In this document: positions 25,448 to 33,505 of the stretch, piece after piece | Numbering within the stretch: the stretch's first letter is position 1 | Layout of the letters: each line of letters begins with the position of its first letter | Assembly: GCA_963603365.1 (NCBI GenBank) | Contig: CAVCMI010000003.1 | Location: 62,001-126,000 of the forward strand | Direction of reading: 5' to 3' | DNA from: F23-D06 sp963603365 | GTDB lineage: Bacteria > Bacteroidota > Bacteroidia > Bacteroidales > WCHB1-69 | Length of the DNA stretch: 64,000 nt | Made by a program: the position numbers and the translations under genes | Notes under the pieces: model-generated | The model's database searches: none | Told to the model about the DNA's origin: nothing | Seen by the model: the letters and a program-made list of their open reading frames with translations, nothing else

Positions 25448-26221
25448 CTATGAGGAATAGTAGAGGAAGCCTTGCGGAGAGAAGCCCGTGTTGTAGTACC
25501 AGGCGGTGCCAAGACTGAAAACGAGTTTGCGCCACGGCACGTGCAGTTCGACGCGGCATTGCGCAAGGTCGCAGTACCCGTTCAGAAACAGATGCGGCGA
25601 GGCAAAATACGCAAGGCCAAGACGGATGTTGAATTGGCCGGGGACGGTTATGCTCGTTGACAAGGTGCCGGCAAGACGGGCGGTTGGCATATAGTGCAGT
25701 TGCACCGAAAAGGTCATGGGTATGAGTTCGTTGCCGATGATGCCGTAATGCATCCCGATGGGGTTGTATATCATGACGGCAAGACTTGTTGAATTTGAAA
25801 TCTGCCAATAGGAAGAGAGGTCAATGGTTACAGAATGCCGACTTTCGTAATGTGTGGCATGTTGCAGCAGATAGAAAAACCGCATTGCAACGGAGAACCT
25901 CTGGCCGAACAGTCGTCCGTAACCTGCTCCGGCTGAAAATGTGCCGAAGTGCTTGTATCCGTAATGGCTTGCCGAGACAAGCAGACAGTTGCGGTTTCTA
26001 TGCCAGGAGAAATCGAGACTGTTGAACATCAACTCCTTTGTTCCGAAGTCGTTGCGAACGGTCAGTCCGATAATGGTTTTCGGCGTTGCGGTTTGCGCGG
26101 CGGCAAAATCGCGGAAAAGGTGTGTTTTGGAGAAATCGTAAACGGTCGTCTGGCTTTTGCATTCCGTTGTGGCACAGAGCATAAGCAAGAGACACGCAAG
26201 AAAGGCACATATTGTTTTCAT
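25448..26221 (-). CDS. Secreted or outer-membrane beta-barrel-like protein
   Basis: 257 residues with a signal peptide (MKTICAFLACLLLMLC, likely cleaved near ATTECKSQ). The mature part is made of alternating strands (LLVSASHYGYKHFGTFSAGA, HSVTIDLSSYWQI, FNIRLGLAYFA) as expected of a small barrel. No named family recognised. First of a two-gene unit with the HhH-barrel protein. No -7 element was recognised in the 70 bases before it. Confidence 0.65.
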   Translation of the reverse strand: MKTICAFLACLLLMLCATTECKSQTTVYDFSKTHLFRDFAAAQTATPKTIIGLTVRNDFGTKELMFNSLDFSWHRNRNCLLVSASHYGYKHFGTFSAGAGYGRLFGQRFSVAMRFFYLLQHATHYESRHSVTIDLSSYWQISNSTSLAVMIYNPIGMHYGIIGNELIPMTFSVQLHYMPTARLAGTLSTSITVPGQFNIRLGLAYFASPHLFLNGYCDLAQCRVELHVPWRKLVFSLGTAWYYNTGFSPQGFLYYSS

Positions 26222-26293
26222 CTGCGGTTTGTTTTTTCATGGTAGAATGGATAACGAGAACGTAGTATGTTTTAGTATGATTCAGCATGGATA

Positions 26294-26329
26294 AAAAAAC
26301 GGTTGCCGCATTTGCGGCAACCGTTTTTT
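26294..26329. terminator. Strong terminator of the atpHAG operon
   Basis: A 16-bp stem (26294-26309 with 26314-26329) with a 4-base loop has A-tract and T-tract flanks, so it can act on both strands. It lies 28 bases past the atpG stop. Confidence 0.88.
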
Positions 26330-26356
26330 GGGGCAGGCAATGCAGAACTGCCGTTG

Positions 26357-27238
26357 TCACCCTTTGAGAGCTTCCGCTCCGCTCACGATTTCGATAAGTT
26401 CATTCGTGATGGACGACTGGCGGGCATTGTTGTATTTCAGACGCAGGTCGTGAAGGATTTCCGTGGCATTGTCGGATGCTTTGGTCATAGAAATCATACG
26501 GGCGCCATGCTCTGAAGCTACAGAATCGCAGAGCGCCTTGTAGAGTTGCGTCTTCAGAATTTTTGGAATCAGCTCTGTAAGCAAGACGATGGGTGACGGT
26601 TCTATGATGTAGTCCAAAGATTTTCCTGCTGTCTCTTCGCCCGTTTCAGGGTTTTCGACAGGGAGAAAATCCTCGACAGTAATACGTTGGGTGGCGGCAT
26701 TGAGGAATTGGTTATAGACGATGTCGACTTTGTCAATGTCGTGTTCGAAGAATCCCTTGATGAGGAAGTCGCCGATATTGGAGACCTCGGTGAAGTCAGG
26801 GTTGTCGAGGAGTGATTCGTGGTATTGGATTACCGGGAATCGCTTGCCGAGTTGTTCGTTCCCTTTCTTTCCGATACAGACAAGGCGGACATTCCCGTTC
26901 TTGTGTTGCTCGGCATAACGTTCTTCGACCAGTCGGGTCACCGTTTTCACGATGTTGGCGTTGAAAGCGCCACACAGTCCTTTGTTGGAGGTGATGACCA
27001 GAATGACGATTCTCTCGTGAGGTCTTTTCTCGAACAGCGGGGTGTCTTTCAGCGTTTCAGCCGCCCCTGCCAAGTCATGCATGAGTTCGTTCATCTTTTC
27101 GGCGTAGGGGCGCAGGAACTGGATCGAAGTCTGTGCGCGTCTCAGTTTAGCCGCCGACACCAGTTTCATAGAACTTGTGATCTTCTGTGTTGATTCTATA
27201 GAACTAATGCGAGTGCGTATTTCTTTAAGGTTACCCAT
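26357..27238 (-). CDS. atpG: F1 ATP synthase gamma subunit
   Basis: Central rotor shaft of F1. The 293 residues start with the typical helix (LKEIRTRISSIESTQKITSSMKLVSAAKLRRAQ) given here in part as KEIRTRISSIESTQ, and end with the matching C-terminal helix (LKYNNARQSSITNELIEI). Full length. It follows atpA by 2 bases and is the last gene of a three-gene unit closed by a strong terminator. Confidence 0.96.
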   Translation of the reverse strand: MGNLKEIRTRISSIESTQKITSSMKLVSAAKLRRAQTSIQFLRPYAEKMNELMHDLAGAAETLKDTPLFEKRPHERIVILVITSNKGLCGAFNANIVKTVTRLVEERYAEQHKNGNVRLVCIGKKGNEQLGKRFPVIQYHESLLDNPDFTEVSNIGDFLIKGFFEHDIDKVDIVYNQFLNAATQRITVEDFLPVENPETGEETAGKSLDYIIEPSPIVLLTELIPKILKTQLYKALCDSVASEHGARMISMTKASDNATEILHDLRLKYNNARQSSITNELIEIVSGAEALKG

Positions 27239-27240
27239 AT

Positions 27241-28836
27241 CTATTTTTCAAATTGTTTGGCCACTTCCTTGCAGGCTTCCTCCAATTTCGCGGTGATGGA
27301 GTCGTCAATCTTTCCGGCCTTGAGCGTGTCGAGCACGTCTTGGCAATGAGTATGCATGTGATGGATGAAAGACGTCTCGAAATTGCGGATGTCGCCAAGA
27401 GCGATTTTCTGGAGCAGTCCTTTGGAACCGCAGAAGATGACGGCAATCTGTTCTTCCACCTTGTAAGGTGTATATTGCGGCTGTTTCAGGAGTTCCACGT
27501 TGCGTGCGCCTTTGTCCAGCACGAAGCGGGTGGCGGCATCCACGTCGGAGCCGAATTTGGCGAATGACTCCATCTCGCGGTACTGGGCCTGGTCGAGCTT
27601 CAGCGTGCCAGCCACTTTCTTCATCGACTTGATTTGGGCGTTTCCGCCGACACGGGACACGGAGATGCCCACGTTGATGGCGGGACGGATGCCGGCATTG
27701 AACAGGGAGGTCTCCAGGAATATCTGCCCGTCGGTGATGGAGATCACGTTGGTAGGGATATAAGCGGACACGTCGCCGGCTTGGGTCTCGATAATCGGAA
27801 GAGCCGTGAGCGAACCGCCGCCTTTGACTAAAGGCTTCAGCACTTCGGGGAGGTCGTTCATGTTCGCTGCGATTTCGTCAGAGTCGATGATCTTGGCGGC
27901 TCTTTCCAACAGCCTGGAGTGGAGGTAGAACACATCTCCGGGGTATGCTTCACGTCCGGGCGGGCGGCGGAGCAGCAGCGAGACTTCACGGTAGGCCACG
28001 GCCTGTTTGGAGAGGTCATCGTAGATGATGAGCGCACTGCGTCCGGTGTCGCGGAAATACTCGCCGATAGCGGCGCCGGCGAAAGGAGCGTAGAACTGCA
28101 TAGCGGCGGCATCCGAGGCGGTAGCGGTCACGACTGTCGTGTATGGCATGGCGCCTCTTTCCGTCAAGGTCTTCACCAGTGCGGCCACGGAAGAACCTTT
28201 CTGTCCGACGGCAACGTAGATGCAATAAACAGGTTCGCCCTTCTCGTAGAACTCTTTCTGGTTGATGATGGTGTCGATGGCAATGGCTGTTTTGCCGGTC
28301 TGGCGGTCGCCGATGATCAGTTCGCGTTGGCCACGCCCGATCGGGATCATGGCGTCCACAGCCTTGATACCCGTCTGCAGGGGCTCTTTGACCGGCTGTC
28401 TGAAGATGACGCCCGGAGCCTTGCGCTCGATGGGCATTTCGTACAGAGTGCCCTCGATGGGGCCTTTCCCGTCAATGGGCTCGCCGAGCGTGTTGATGAC
28501 ACGCCCTAACAGCCCCTCGCCGACACGGATGGAGGCGATGCGCCCCGTCCTTTTGCAAAGGTCGCCCTCGTTCAGGCTCTTGGAGTCGCCAAGCAGCACA
28601 ACTCCAACGTTGTCTTCCTCCAGGTTGAGGGCAATGCCGGTGACAGAATTGCTGCCGGATTGCGTCTCAAAGGTGACCAGTTCGCCGGAACGGACATTCT
28701 GCAGTCCGTATACGCGGGCGATGCCGTCGCCGACCAGCAGAACAGTGCCGGTTTCATCCATTTCGGTCTTGAGGTCAAAACGCTGCAACTGTTCGCGCAG
28801 GATGGAGGTTACTTCTGATGGTTTTATTTCTGACAT
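27241..28836 (-). CDS. atpA: F1 ATP synthase alpha subunit
   Basis: Non-catalytic nucleotide-binding subunit of F1. The 531 residues contain Walker A GDRQTGKT (176-183), the alpha-specific GRGQRELIIGDRQ context and the conserved PAINVGISVSRVGG block that includes the arginine finger. Length is normal or slightly long. The catalytic beta subunit (atpD) and epsilon (atpC) are not in the window. Confidence 0.97.
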   Translation of the reverse strand: MSEIKPSEVTSILREQLQRFDLKTEMDETGTVLLVGDGIARVYGLQNVRSGELVTFETQSGSNSVTGIALNLEEDNVGVVLLGDSKSLNEGDLCKRTGRIASIRVGEGLLGRVINTLGEPIDGKGPIEGTLYEMPIERKAPGVIFRQPVKEPLQTGIKAVDAMIPIGRGQRELIIGDRQTGKTAIAIDTIINQKEFYEKGEPVYCIYVAVGQKGSSVAALVKTLTERGAMPYTTVVTATASDAAAMQFYAPFAGAAIGEYFRDTGRSALIIYDDLSKQAVAYREVSLLLRRPPGREAYPGDVFYLHSRLLERAAKIIDSDEIAANMNDLPEVLKPLVKGGGSLTALPIIETQAGDVSAYIPTNVISITDGQIFLETSLFNAGIRPAINVGISVSRVGGNAQIKSMKKVAGTLKLDQAQYREMESFAKFGSDVDAATRFVLDKGARNVELLKQPQYTPYKVEEQIAVIFCGSKGLLQKIALGDIRNFETSFIHHMHTHCQDVLDTLKAGKIDDSITAKLEEACKEVAKQFEK

Positions 28837-28882
28837 ATTATTCTATAAGTATTGATTTAGAATGTGGTTGATTCAATTGACA

Positions 28883-29440
28883 TTAAAAGTTCACTTGATA
28901 CATGTTGTGAGAAAAGTCCTGACGCAGCCGGTTGATTTTTGAAATCACGCTGGCATCCAGGTAATTGTCGCCCATCTTGATGCGGAAGCCGCCTATGATT
29001 CCCGGACGTATAACCTCTTGTATTTTGATGTCGTAGCCGGTTTTGGAGGCAAGGATTCCGCGGATCTGCTCCACCAGAGACTTGTTAAGCGGAACCGCCG
29101 AAACCAAGGTGGCCTCTTTGATGTGATGGTGCTCGTTGTAAAAGCCGGTGAACTCGTCGCAGATGTCCGCCAAGGCGGGCTCACGTTTCTTCTTGATGAT
29201 GATGTCGAGGAAGATGAACGTGGTGCTGCTGATGCGGTCGCGGAAGATGTTCGAGAATATGACGTGTTTCGTGCCGGGCGCAATGACAGGGCTGTTGAGG
29301 AAAACATGCAGTTCAGCACTGTCTTTCAAGGATTTCCGGATAAGGGAAAGGTCTTTGCTGACAGCTTCGATTTCCCCTTTCTCGGCGGCGAAGTCGAAGA
29401 GGGCTTTCGCATATCGGTTTGATAATTTCGGGTTTTTCAT
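28883..29440 (-). CDS. atpH: F1 ATP synthase delta subunit
   Basis: 185-residue stator subunit joining F1 to the peripheral stalk. The opening (SNRYAKALFDFAAEKGEIE) and the C-terminal block (GGFRIKMGDNYLDASV) are diagnostic. In most genomes atpF lies immediately upstream; here the next gene is pyrE, and a -7 element sits directly before atpH, so atpHAG is an independent transcription unit. Confidence 0.94.
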   Translation of the reverse strand: MKNPKLSNRYAKALFDFAAEKGEIEAVSKDLSLIRKSLKDSAELHVFLNSPVIAPGTKHVIFSNIFRDRISSTTFIFLDIIIKKKREPALADICDEFTGFYNEHHHIKEATLVSAVPLNKSLVEQIRGILASKTGYDIKIQEVIRPGIIGGFRIKMGDNYLDASVISKINRLRQDFSHNMYQVNF

Positions 29441-29464
29441 GAAGCGCTTTTGAGTATTAAGGCG

Positions 29465-29473
29465 GCAAAAGTA
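29465..29473 (-). promoter_or_regulatory. -7 element for atpHAG
   Basis: TACTTTTGC on the minus strand, 25 bases before the atpH start and after the pyrE stop at 29549. Confidence 0.72.
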
Positions 29474-29548
29474 AAAAAAAAGTCATACGCTCGGCATTTC
29501 AAGGCAAACGTTTTTTGAGCGGTTGCCGGAAGGAGCGGCGAACGGATG

Positions 29549-30103
29549 TCAGAACTTCCGGCTGCCCGGTTTCACGAAAGGAAGGCCTTGCTTGCACAAG
29601 GGACATTCGCCGGCTTCCCAACTTTGGATGTCGAGTTTCGTGGCGCTGTAGACAGGGTAGGGGAAGTCGCCCGAACTGCGGTTCACGATGCAGGCAATGC
29701 CGATGACTTCAGCCCCGAAGGACTTCAGTACTTCAATGGTCTCCAGCGACGACTTGCCTGTGGTGACCACATCCTCGGAGACGAGCAGCTTCTGTCCGGG
29801 CTTCACTTCGAACCCCCGGCGAAGCGTCATTTTGTTGTCCACCCTTTCGGTGAAAATGGCAGGGACCCCGAGCTGCCGCCCCAATTCGTATGCCACGATG
29901 ATGCCGCCCATGGCAGGCCCGACTGCCATGTCAACGGGCAGTTCCCGCACCTGTTCAGCAATGACGGAAATGACTTTCCGGGCACGTTCAGGATATTGCA
30001 AAAGTTTGGCACACTGACAATAACGGTCGCTGTGCCGTCCGGAAGACAAAAGAAAATGACCTTCCAGCAAAGCTTCGGATTGTTTGAGTTCTTCGATGAC
30101 CAT
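29549..30103 (-). CDS. pyrE: Orotate phosphoribosyltransferase
   Basis: Joins orotate to PRPP in pyrimidine synthesis. The PRPP-binding motif is VSEDVVTTGKSS (EDVVTTG at 110-116), and the orotate-side loop GHFLLSSGRHSDRY is at 15-28. From ATG 30103 it has 184 residues, a little short of the usual 200-215 but with both conserved ends. An upstream in-frame start at 30160 lies beyond the promoter and is rejected. The unusual C-terminal Cys pair (GECPLC) might bind metal; unproven. Confidence 0.93.
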   Translation of the reverse strand: MVIEELKQSEALLEGHFLLSSGRHSDRYCQCAKLLQYPERARKVISVIAEQVRELPVDMAVGPAMGGIIVAYELGRQLGVPAIFTERVDNKMTLRRGFEVKPGQKLLVSEDVVTTGKSSLETIEVLKSFGAEVIGIACIVNRSSGDFPYPVYSATKLDIQSWEAGECPLCKQGLPFVKPGSRKF

Positions 30104-30124
30104 AATGAATTTTACTAAATGGTG

Positions 30125-30133
30125 GCAAAGATA
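30125..30133 (-). promoter_or_regulatory. -7 element for pyrE
   Basis: TATCTTTGC on the minus strand, 22 bases upstream of the pyrE start. It is back to back with the dnaN element 12 bases away. Confidence 0.75.
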
Positions 30134-30144
30134 GAAAAAAACAT

Positions 30145-30153
30145 TATCTTTGC
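30145..30153 (+). promoter_or_regulatory. -7 element for dnaN
   Basis: TATCTTTGC on the plus strand, 25 bases before the dnaN ATG at 30179. It supports that start over the longer frame from 30119. Confidence 0.78.
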
Positions 30154-30178
30154 AACTCAAATTTATAAAGAAAACAGT

Positions 30179-31309
30179 ATGAAATTTATCGTATCACGAG
30201 ATGTCCTATACAGAAACCTCAGCGCTGTGAGCGGCGTGATGAGCAGCAACAGTTCTATGGCAATACTTGACAATGTGCTGATGACCATTGAGGGAAGCAA
30301 ACTGAAGCTTACCGCCTCCGATACAGAATCCACCATGCAGGCCGTGATTGACCTGACCGACGTGGAGGGAGAAGGTTCTGTGGCCGTGCCGGCAAAACTG
30401 TTGACAGAAACACTGAAACTCATTCCCGAAACCCCCATCAACTTTTTCATCAACGAGGAGGCCAAGACCGTCAATTTCAAGGCTGCAAACGGCGACTATG
30501 ACGCTCCTTGCTACGACGGGAACGAGTACCCGCAGATAGGCGAAATCGCTGACGCCTCTTCTTTCGACATCGACTCTTCGGTGCTGCAGCGTGCCATCAG
30601 CAAAACCCTGTTCGCTACAGGCACCGATGAGCTTCGCCCGAACATGATGGGAGTCTTCTGCGAACTGAACGAGGAAGGGGTCACTTTTGTGGCCACGGAT
30701 GCCCACAAGCTGGTCAGATACCGCAACGACCAGGTCACTTTGCCGGAGCCGGCCTCTTTCATATTGCCGAAAAAACCGATTTCACACCTGAAAAATATCC
30801 TTTCATCGGTCAACGAAAACGTGCATGTGGAGTTCTCAAAGGAAAACAACCACATCAGCTTCTCGTTCGGCAATTTTGTCCTCTATTCTATTCTGAAGGA
30901 GGGGAAATATCCTAAATATGAGCAGGTGATCCCTGTGGACAATCCGAAGTCGCTCGTGATAGACCGCGACGAGTTCCTGAAGTCCATAAAGCGTGTCGGC
31001 ATCTATTCAAACCAGTCCACTTTCCAGATAAGGGTTTCATTGTCAGAAAACGGCACCACAATCACGGCCGAGGACATAGATTTCTCAAACAAGGCCATTG
31101 AGAATGTGACAGGCGAATATACCGGCGAGGCCATGGAAATCGGGTTCAACTCACGTTTTCTCCGTGAAATGCTGGAGAACCTGGACTCTCAACAGATCAG
31201 GCTCGAGATGTCTGAACCAAGCCGTGCCGCCTTGCTGCTGCCTGTCGAGGAGTTCGACGAACACGAGCAACTGCTGATGCTTATCATGCCGGTCATGCTC
31301 AACTATTGA
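30179..31309 (+). CDS. dnaN: DNA polymerase III beta sliding clamp
   Basis: Ring-shaped processivity clamp. 376 residues (normal length) in three repeated clamp domains. Characteristic pieces are the opening MKFIVSRDVLYRNL, NVLMTIEGSKLKLTASDTE in domain 1 and the closing HEQLLMLIMPVMLNY. dnaN is not next to dnaA or recF here; the neighbour downstream is the RNase P RNA gene, starting 37 bases after the stop. Confidence 0.97.
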   Translation: MKFIVSRDVLYRNLSAVSGVMSSNSSMAILDNVLMTIEGSKLKLTASDTESTMQAVIDLTDVEGEGSVAVPAKLLTETLKLIPETPINFFINEEAKTVNFKAANGDYDAPCYDGNEYPQIGEIADASSFDIDSSVLQRAISKTLFATGTDELRPNMMGVFCELNEEGVTFVATDAHKLVRYRNDQVTLPEPASFILPKKPISHLKNILSSVNENVHVEFSKENNHISFSFGNFVLYSILKEGKYPKYEQVIPVDNPKSLVIDRDEFLKSIKRVGIYSNQSTFQIRVSLSENGTTITAEDIDFSNKAIENVTGEYTGEAMEIGFNSRFLREMLENLDSQQIRLEMSEPSRAALLLPVEEFDEHEQLLMLIMPVMLNY

Positions 31310-31346
31310 CAGACACAGACGTGCCGGCAGCGCCGCCGCACACATT

Positions 31347-31692
31347 GAAACAAGGAAAACCGGGTTGCCGCTTCCGGCCAACAGCGCGGGAGAGGAAAGT
31401 CCGGGCAACATAGAGCACCATACTTCCTAACAGGAAGGCATCGCAAGATGACAGAAAGTGCCACAGAAAATATACCGCCTGAAAAGGTAAGGGTGAAATC
31501 GCGAGGCAAGAGCTCACGTCGCCGTCAGCGATGCCGGCGGAGGTAAACCTTATGGGTTGAAAGACCAAATAAACCGAGGCTTGAGGGCTGCTCGTCCGAC
31601 TCGGAGGGTAGGTTGATGGAGGCGCGCGGCAACGCACGTCCAAGATAAATGGCAATCCTTGACAGAACCCGGCTTACAGGTTTTCCTTTGTT
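31347..31692 (+). ncRNA. rnpB: RNase P RNA, bacterial class A
   Basis: Catalytic RNA that matures tRNA 5' ends. The universal core GAGGAAAGTCCGGGC is at 31392-31406, GACAGAAAGTGCCACAGAAA at 31449-31468, and the 3' core ACAGAACCCGGCTTACA at 31662-31678. The ends pair as helix P1 (AAGGAAAACC near 31352 with GGTTTTCCTT near 31679). The AGGTAAACC and GGGTTGAAAG segments of P10-P12 are also visible. No -7 element was seen between dnaN and the RNA. A terminator follows directly. Ends are approximate by a few bases. Confidence 0.94.
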
Positions 31693-31695
31693 CTG

Positions 31696-31723
31696 ACGGA
31701 CACCGCAAGTGTCCGTTTTTTTT
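31696..31723 (+). terminator. Terminator of rnpB
   Basis: ACGGACAC pairs with GTGTCCGT around a CGCAA loop and runs into eight Ts. The T-run overlaps the last bases of the convergent yraN gene. Confidence 0.9.
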
Positions 31724-32087
31724 ACCACTTCGGCTTGAAAGCATCCTCAATGTGCCGTACGCTGAACCCATTGTCCTGACTGGTCACGGAGATGATGTCA
31801 AAACGGATCTCTTTCCCGATGCCACGCCGCTCCGCATAGACCGCCGCCGCCCGTATCAGATTCCGCTGCTTCTGCAAGTTGACAAACCCCTCCGGCTCCC
31901 CGAACAGGTCGCTTTTTCGTGTCTTTACTTCAACGATGACTAAAAAACTGTCGTTGCCGGCAATGATGTCCACCTCTAAATGCCCGACCCGCCAGTTGCG
32001 CTCCAATATCCGGTATCCTTTGCCCTGAAGATGCTCTGCCGCCGCATCTTCACCTTTCTTCCCCTTGATCTGATTCTCTGTTTTCAT
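31722..32087 (-). CDS. YraN/UPF0102 endonuclease-like protein
   Basis: 121 residues with a PD-(D/E)xK nuclease-like core: GEDAAAEHL, then LERNWRVGHLEVDIIA, then FLVIVEVKTRKS, matching the UPF0102 family. The conserved Asp and E-x-K catalytic-type residues are present. The family resembles Holliday junction resolvases in fold, but its biological role is unsettled. Its promoter is at 32120-32128, divergent from the DUF2851 gene. Confidence 0.88.
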   Translation of the reverse strand: MKTENQIKGKKGEDAAAEHLQGKGYRILERNWRVGHLEVDIIAGNDSFLVIVEVKTRKSDLFGEPEGFVNLQKQRNLIRAAAVYAERRGIGKEIRFDIISVTSQDNGFSVRHIEDAFKPKW

Positions 32088-32119
32088 GGTTGAATATTTT
32101 ACGAAATGTTAAAAACACT

Positions 32120-32128
32120 GCAAAAATA
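32120..32128 (-). promoter_or_regulatory. -7 element for yraN
   Basis: TATTTTTGC on the minus strand, 33 bases before the yraN start. Confidence 0.68.
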
Positions 32129-32162
32129 CAAAAAATCTAACAAAGCAGACTGTTTTTTTTAC

Positions 32163-32171
32163 TATTTTTGC
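32163..32171 (+). promoter_or_regulatory. -7 element for the DUF2851 gene
   Basis: TATTTTTGC on the plus strand, 32 bases before the ATG at 32204. It overlaps the alternative start at 32168, which is therefore unlikely. Confidence 0.7.
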
Positions 32172-32203
32172 ATCTTGAACATGAACTCGAAATATACCGT
32201 TAT

Positions 32204-33505
32204 ATGACAGAAGCTTTTTTACAGTATTTGTGGCAACACGGCCTTTTCTGCGATTCTGACATCCGCACAACAGATAACGTCCCCCTGTTTGTGGTGTCTC
32301 CAGGTTTTCTGAATGGGGATGCCGGAGCGGATTTCAGACAGGCAGTCGTCATGATTGGCAATATGAAATGGGTGGGAGATGTTGAGATCCATATCAGAAG
32401 CTCAGACTGGTACCGGCACGGTCATCATCATGACGACAAGTACAAGTCGGTAATACTGCATGTGGTGTATCAGCATGATTGCGAAGTGGAACGGCAAGAC
32501 GGTGAGTTTTTTCCGGTGTTTGAGATGAAACCATACATTTCTGAAGAGATGCACAGGCATTACAGCTGCCTGATTTCCTCGCAGGCTTTGTTGCCGTGCC
32601 GAGCCTACCTGCCTCAAGTCAAACCGATCTATGTGCAGTCGATGCTTTCGTCCATGCTGCTGGAAAGGCTGCTCCGCAAACAGCAAACGATAGTGCGCAT
32701 GCTGAACGAATGCGAACACGATTGGCGCGAGGTCTTCTACAGGATGCTCTCGGCAGGGTTCGGCTTCAAGACGAATACTGCGGCATTTGAACTGCTGGCA
32801 GTAAGTTTGCCTTTCAGCATCCTGGCCAAACATTCCGATTCCGATCTCCAGATACGCGCATTGCTTTTCGGTCAGGCCGGCTTCCTGGAGTCCCCGGGCG
32901 CCGACGATTATTACAATGCGATGAAATATGAGTACGATTATCTCCGTTGCAAGTACGGTTTGACGCCCATTGGCAGTTTCCACTGGAATCTGCTGCGCCT
33001 CCGCCCGTCTAATTTCCCTTGCATCAGGATTTCTCAATTCTCTGCGCTGCTGTACCGTGCTCCCGACTTGATGAACGAGTTGGTTGAAAATGCAGACGCC
33101 TCCTCGTGGCGCAATCTGTTTGAGGTGAAGGCAGACAACTACTGGCAGCGCCATTATCACTTCGGTAAGAAGACGGTTCTGCGGCACAGTGTCATGCTGG
33201 GCGAAAGTGCGGTCTCTTCTTTGTTGATAAATGCTGTGGTGCCGTTTCTTTTCTCCTATTGCAAGTTTTCGGGCGAAGAGGGGATGATGGAGAACATTAT
33301 GCTTCAATTGGAACAGATTCCTTTTGAGGACAACCGCGTGACAAGGACTTTCGTCGACACGCCTTTCCCGCGAAAGAGCGCTTTTGATTCGCAGGCTCTC
33401 ACAGAACTTAAGACGACACGTTGCGACAAGCGTGACTGCCTGAAGTGTACGGTTGGGGAACAGATTGTGAGAAAACGCCCTGACTTGCCTCAGGAGCAGC
33501 CATAG
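32204..33505 (+). CDS. DUF2851 family protein
   Basis: 433-residue cytoplasmic protein of the Bacteroidota family DUF2851. Typical pieces: EAFLQYLWQHGLF, then SPGFLNGDAGADFRQA, then GDVEIHIRSSDWYRHGHHHD. The GDVEIH...H pattern near the N terminus recalls a nuclease-like metal site, but no activity is established. Near the C terminus a Cys-rich RCDKRDCLKC could bind zinc. The last 16 bases overlap the convergent murC gene. Confidence 0.86.
   Translation: MTEAFLQYLWQHGLFCDSDIRTTDNVPLFVVSPGFLNGDAGADFRQAVVMIGNMKWVGDVEIHIRSSDWYRHGHHHDDKYKSVILHVVYQHDCEVERQDGEFFPVFEMKPYISEEMHRHYSCLISSQALLPCRAYLPQVKPIYVQSMLSSMLLERLLRKQQTIVRMLNECEHDWREVFYRMLSAGFGFKTNTAAFELLAVSLPFSILAKHSDSDLQIRALLFGQAGFLESPGADDYYNAMKYEYDYLRCKYGLTPIGSFHWNLLRLRPSNFPCIRISQFSALLYRAPDLMNELVENADASSWRNLFEVKADNYWQRHYHFGKKTVLRHSVMLGESAVSSLLINAVVPFLFSYCKFSGEEGMMENIMLQLEQIPFEDNRVTRTFVDTPFPRKSAFDSQALTELKTTRCDKRDCLKCTVGEQIVRKRPDLPQEQP

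Noticed and set aside
25432..25566. N-terminal extension of the HhH-barrel protein
   Set aside because: Overlaps the end of the upstream gene and would hide the clear signal peptide starting at 25431.
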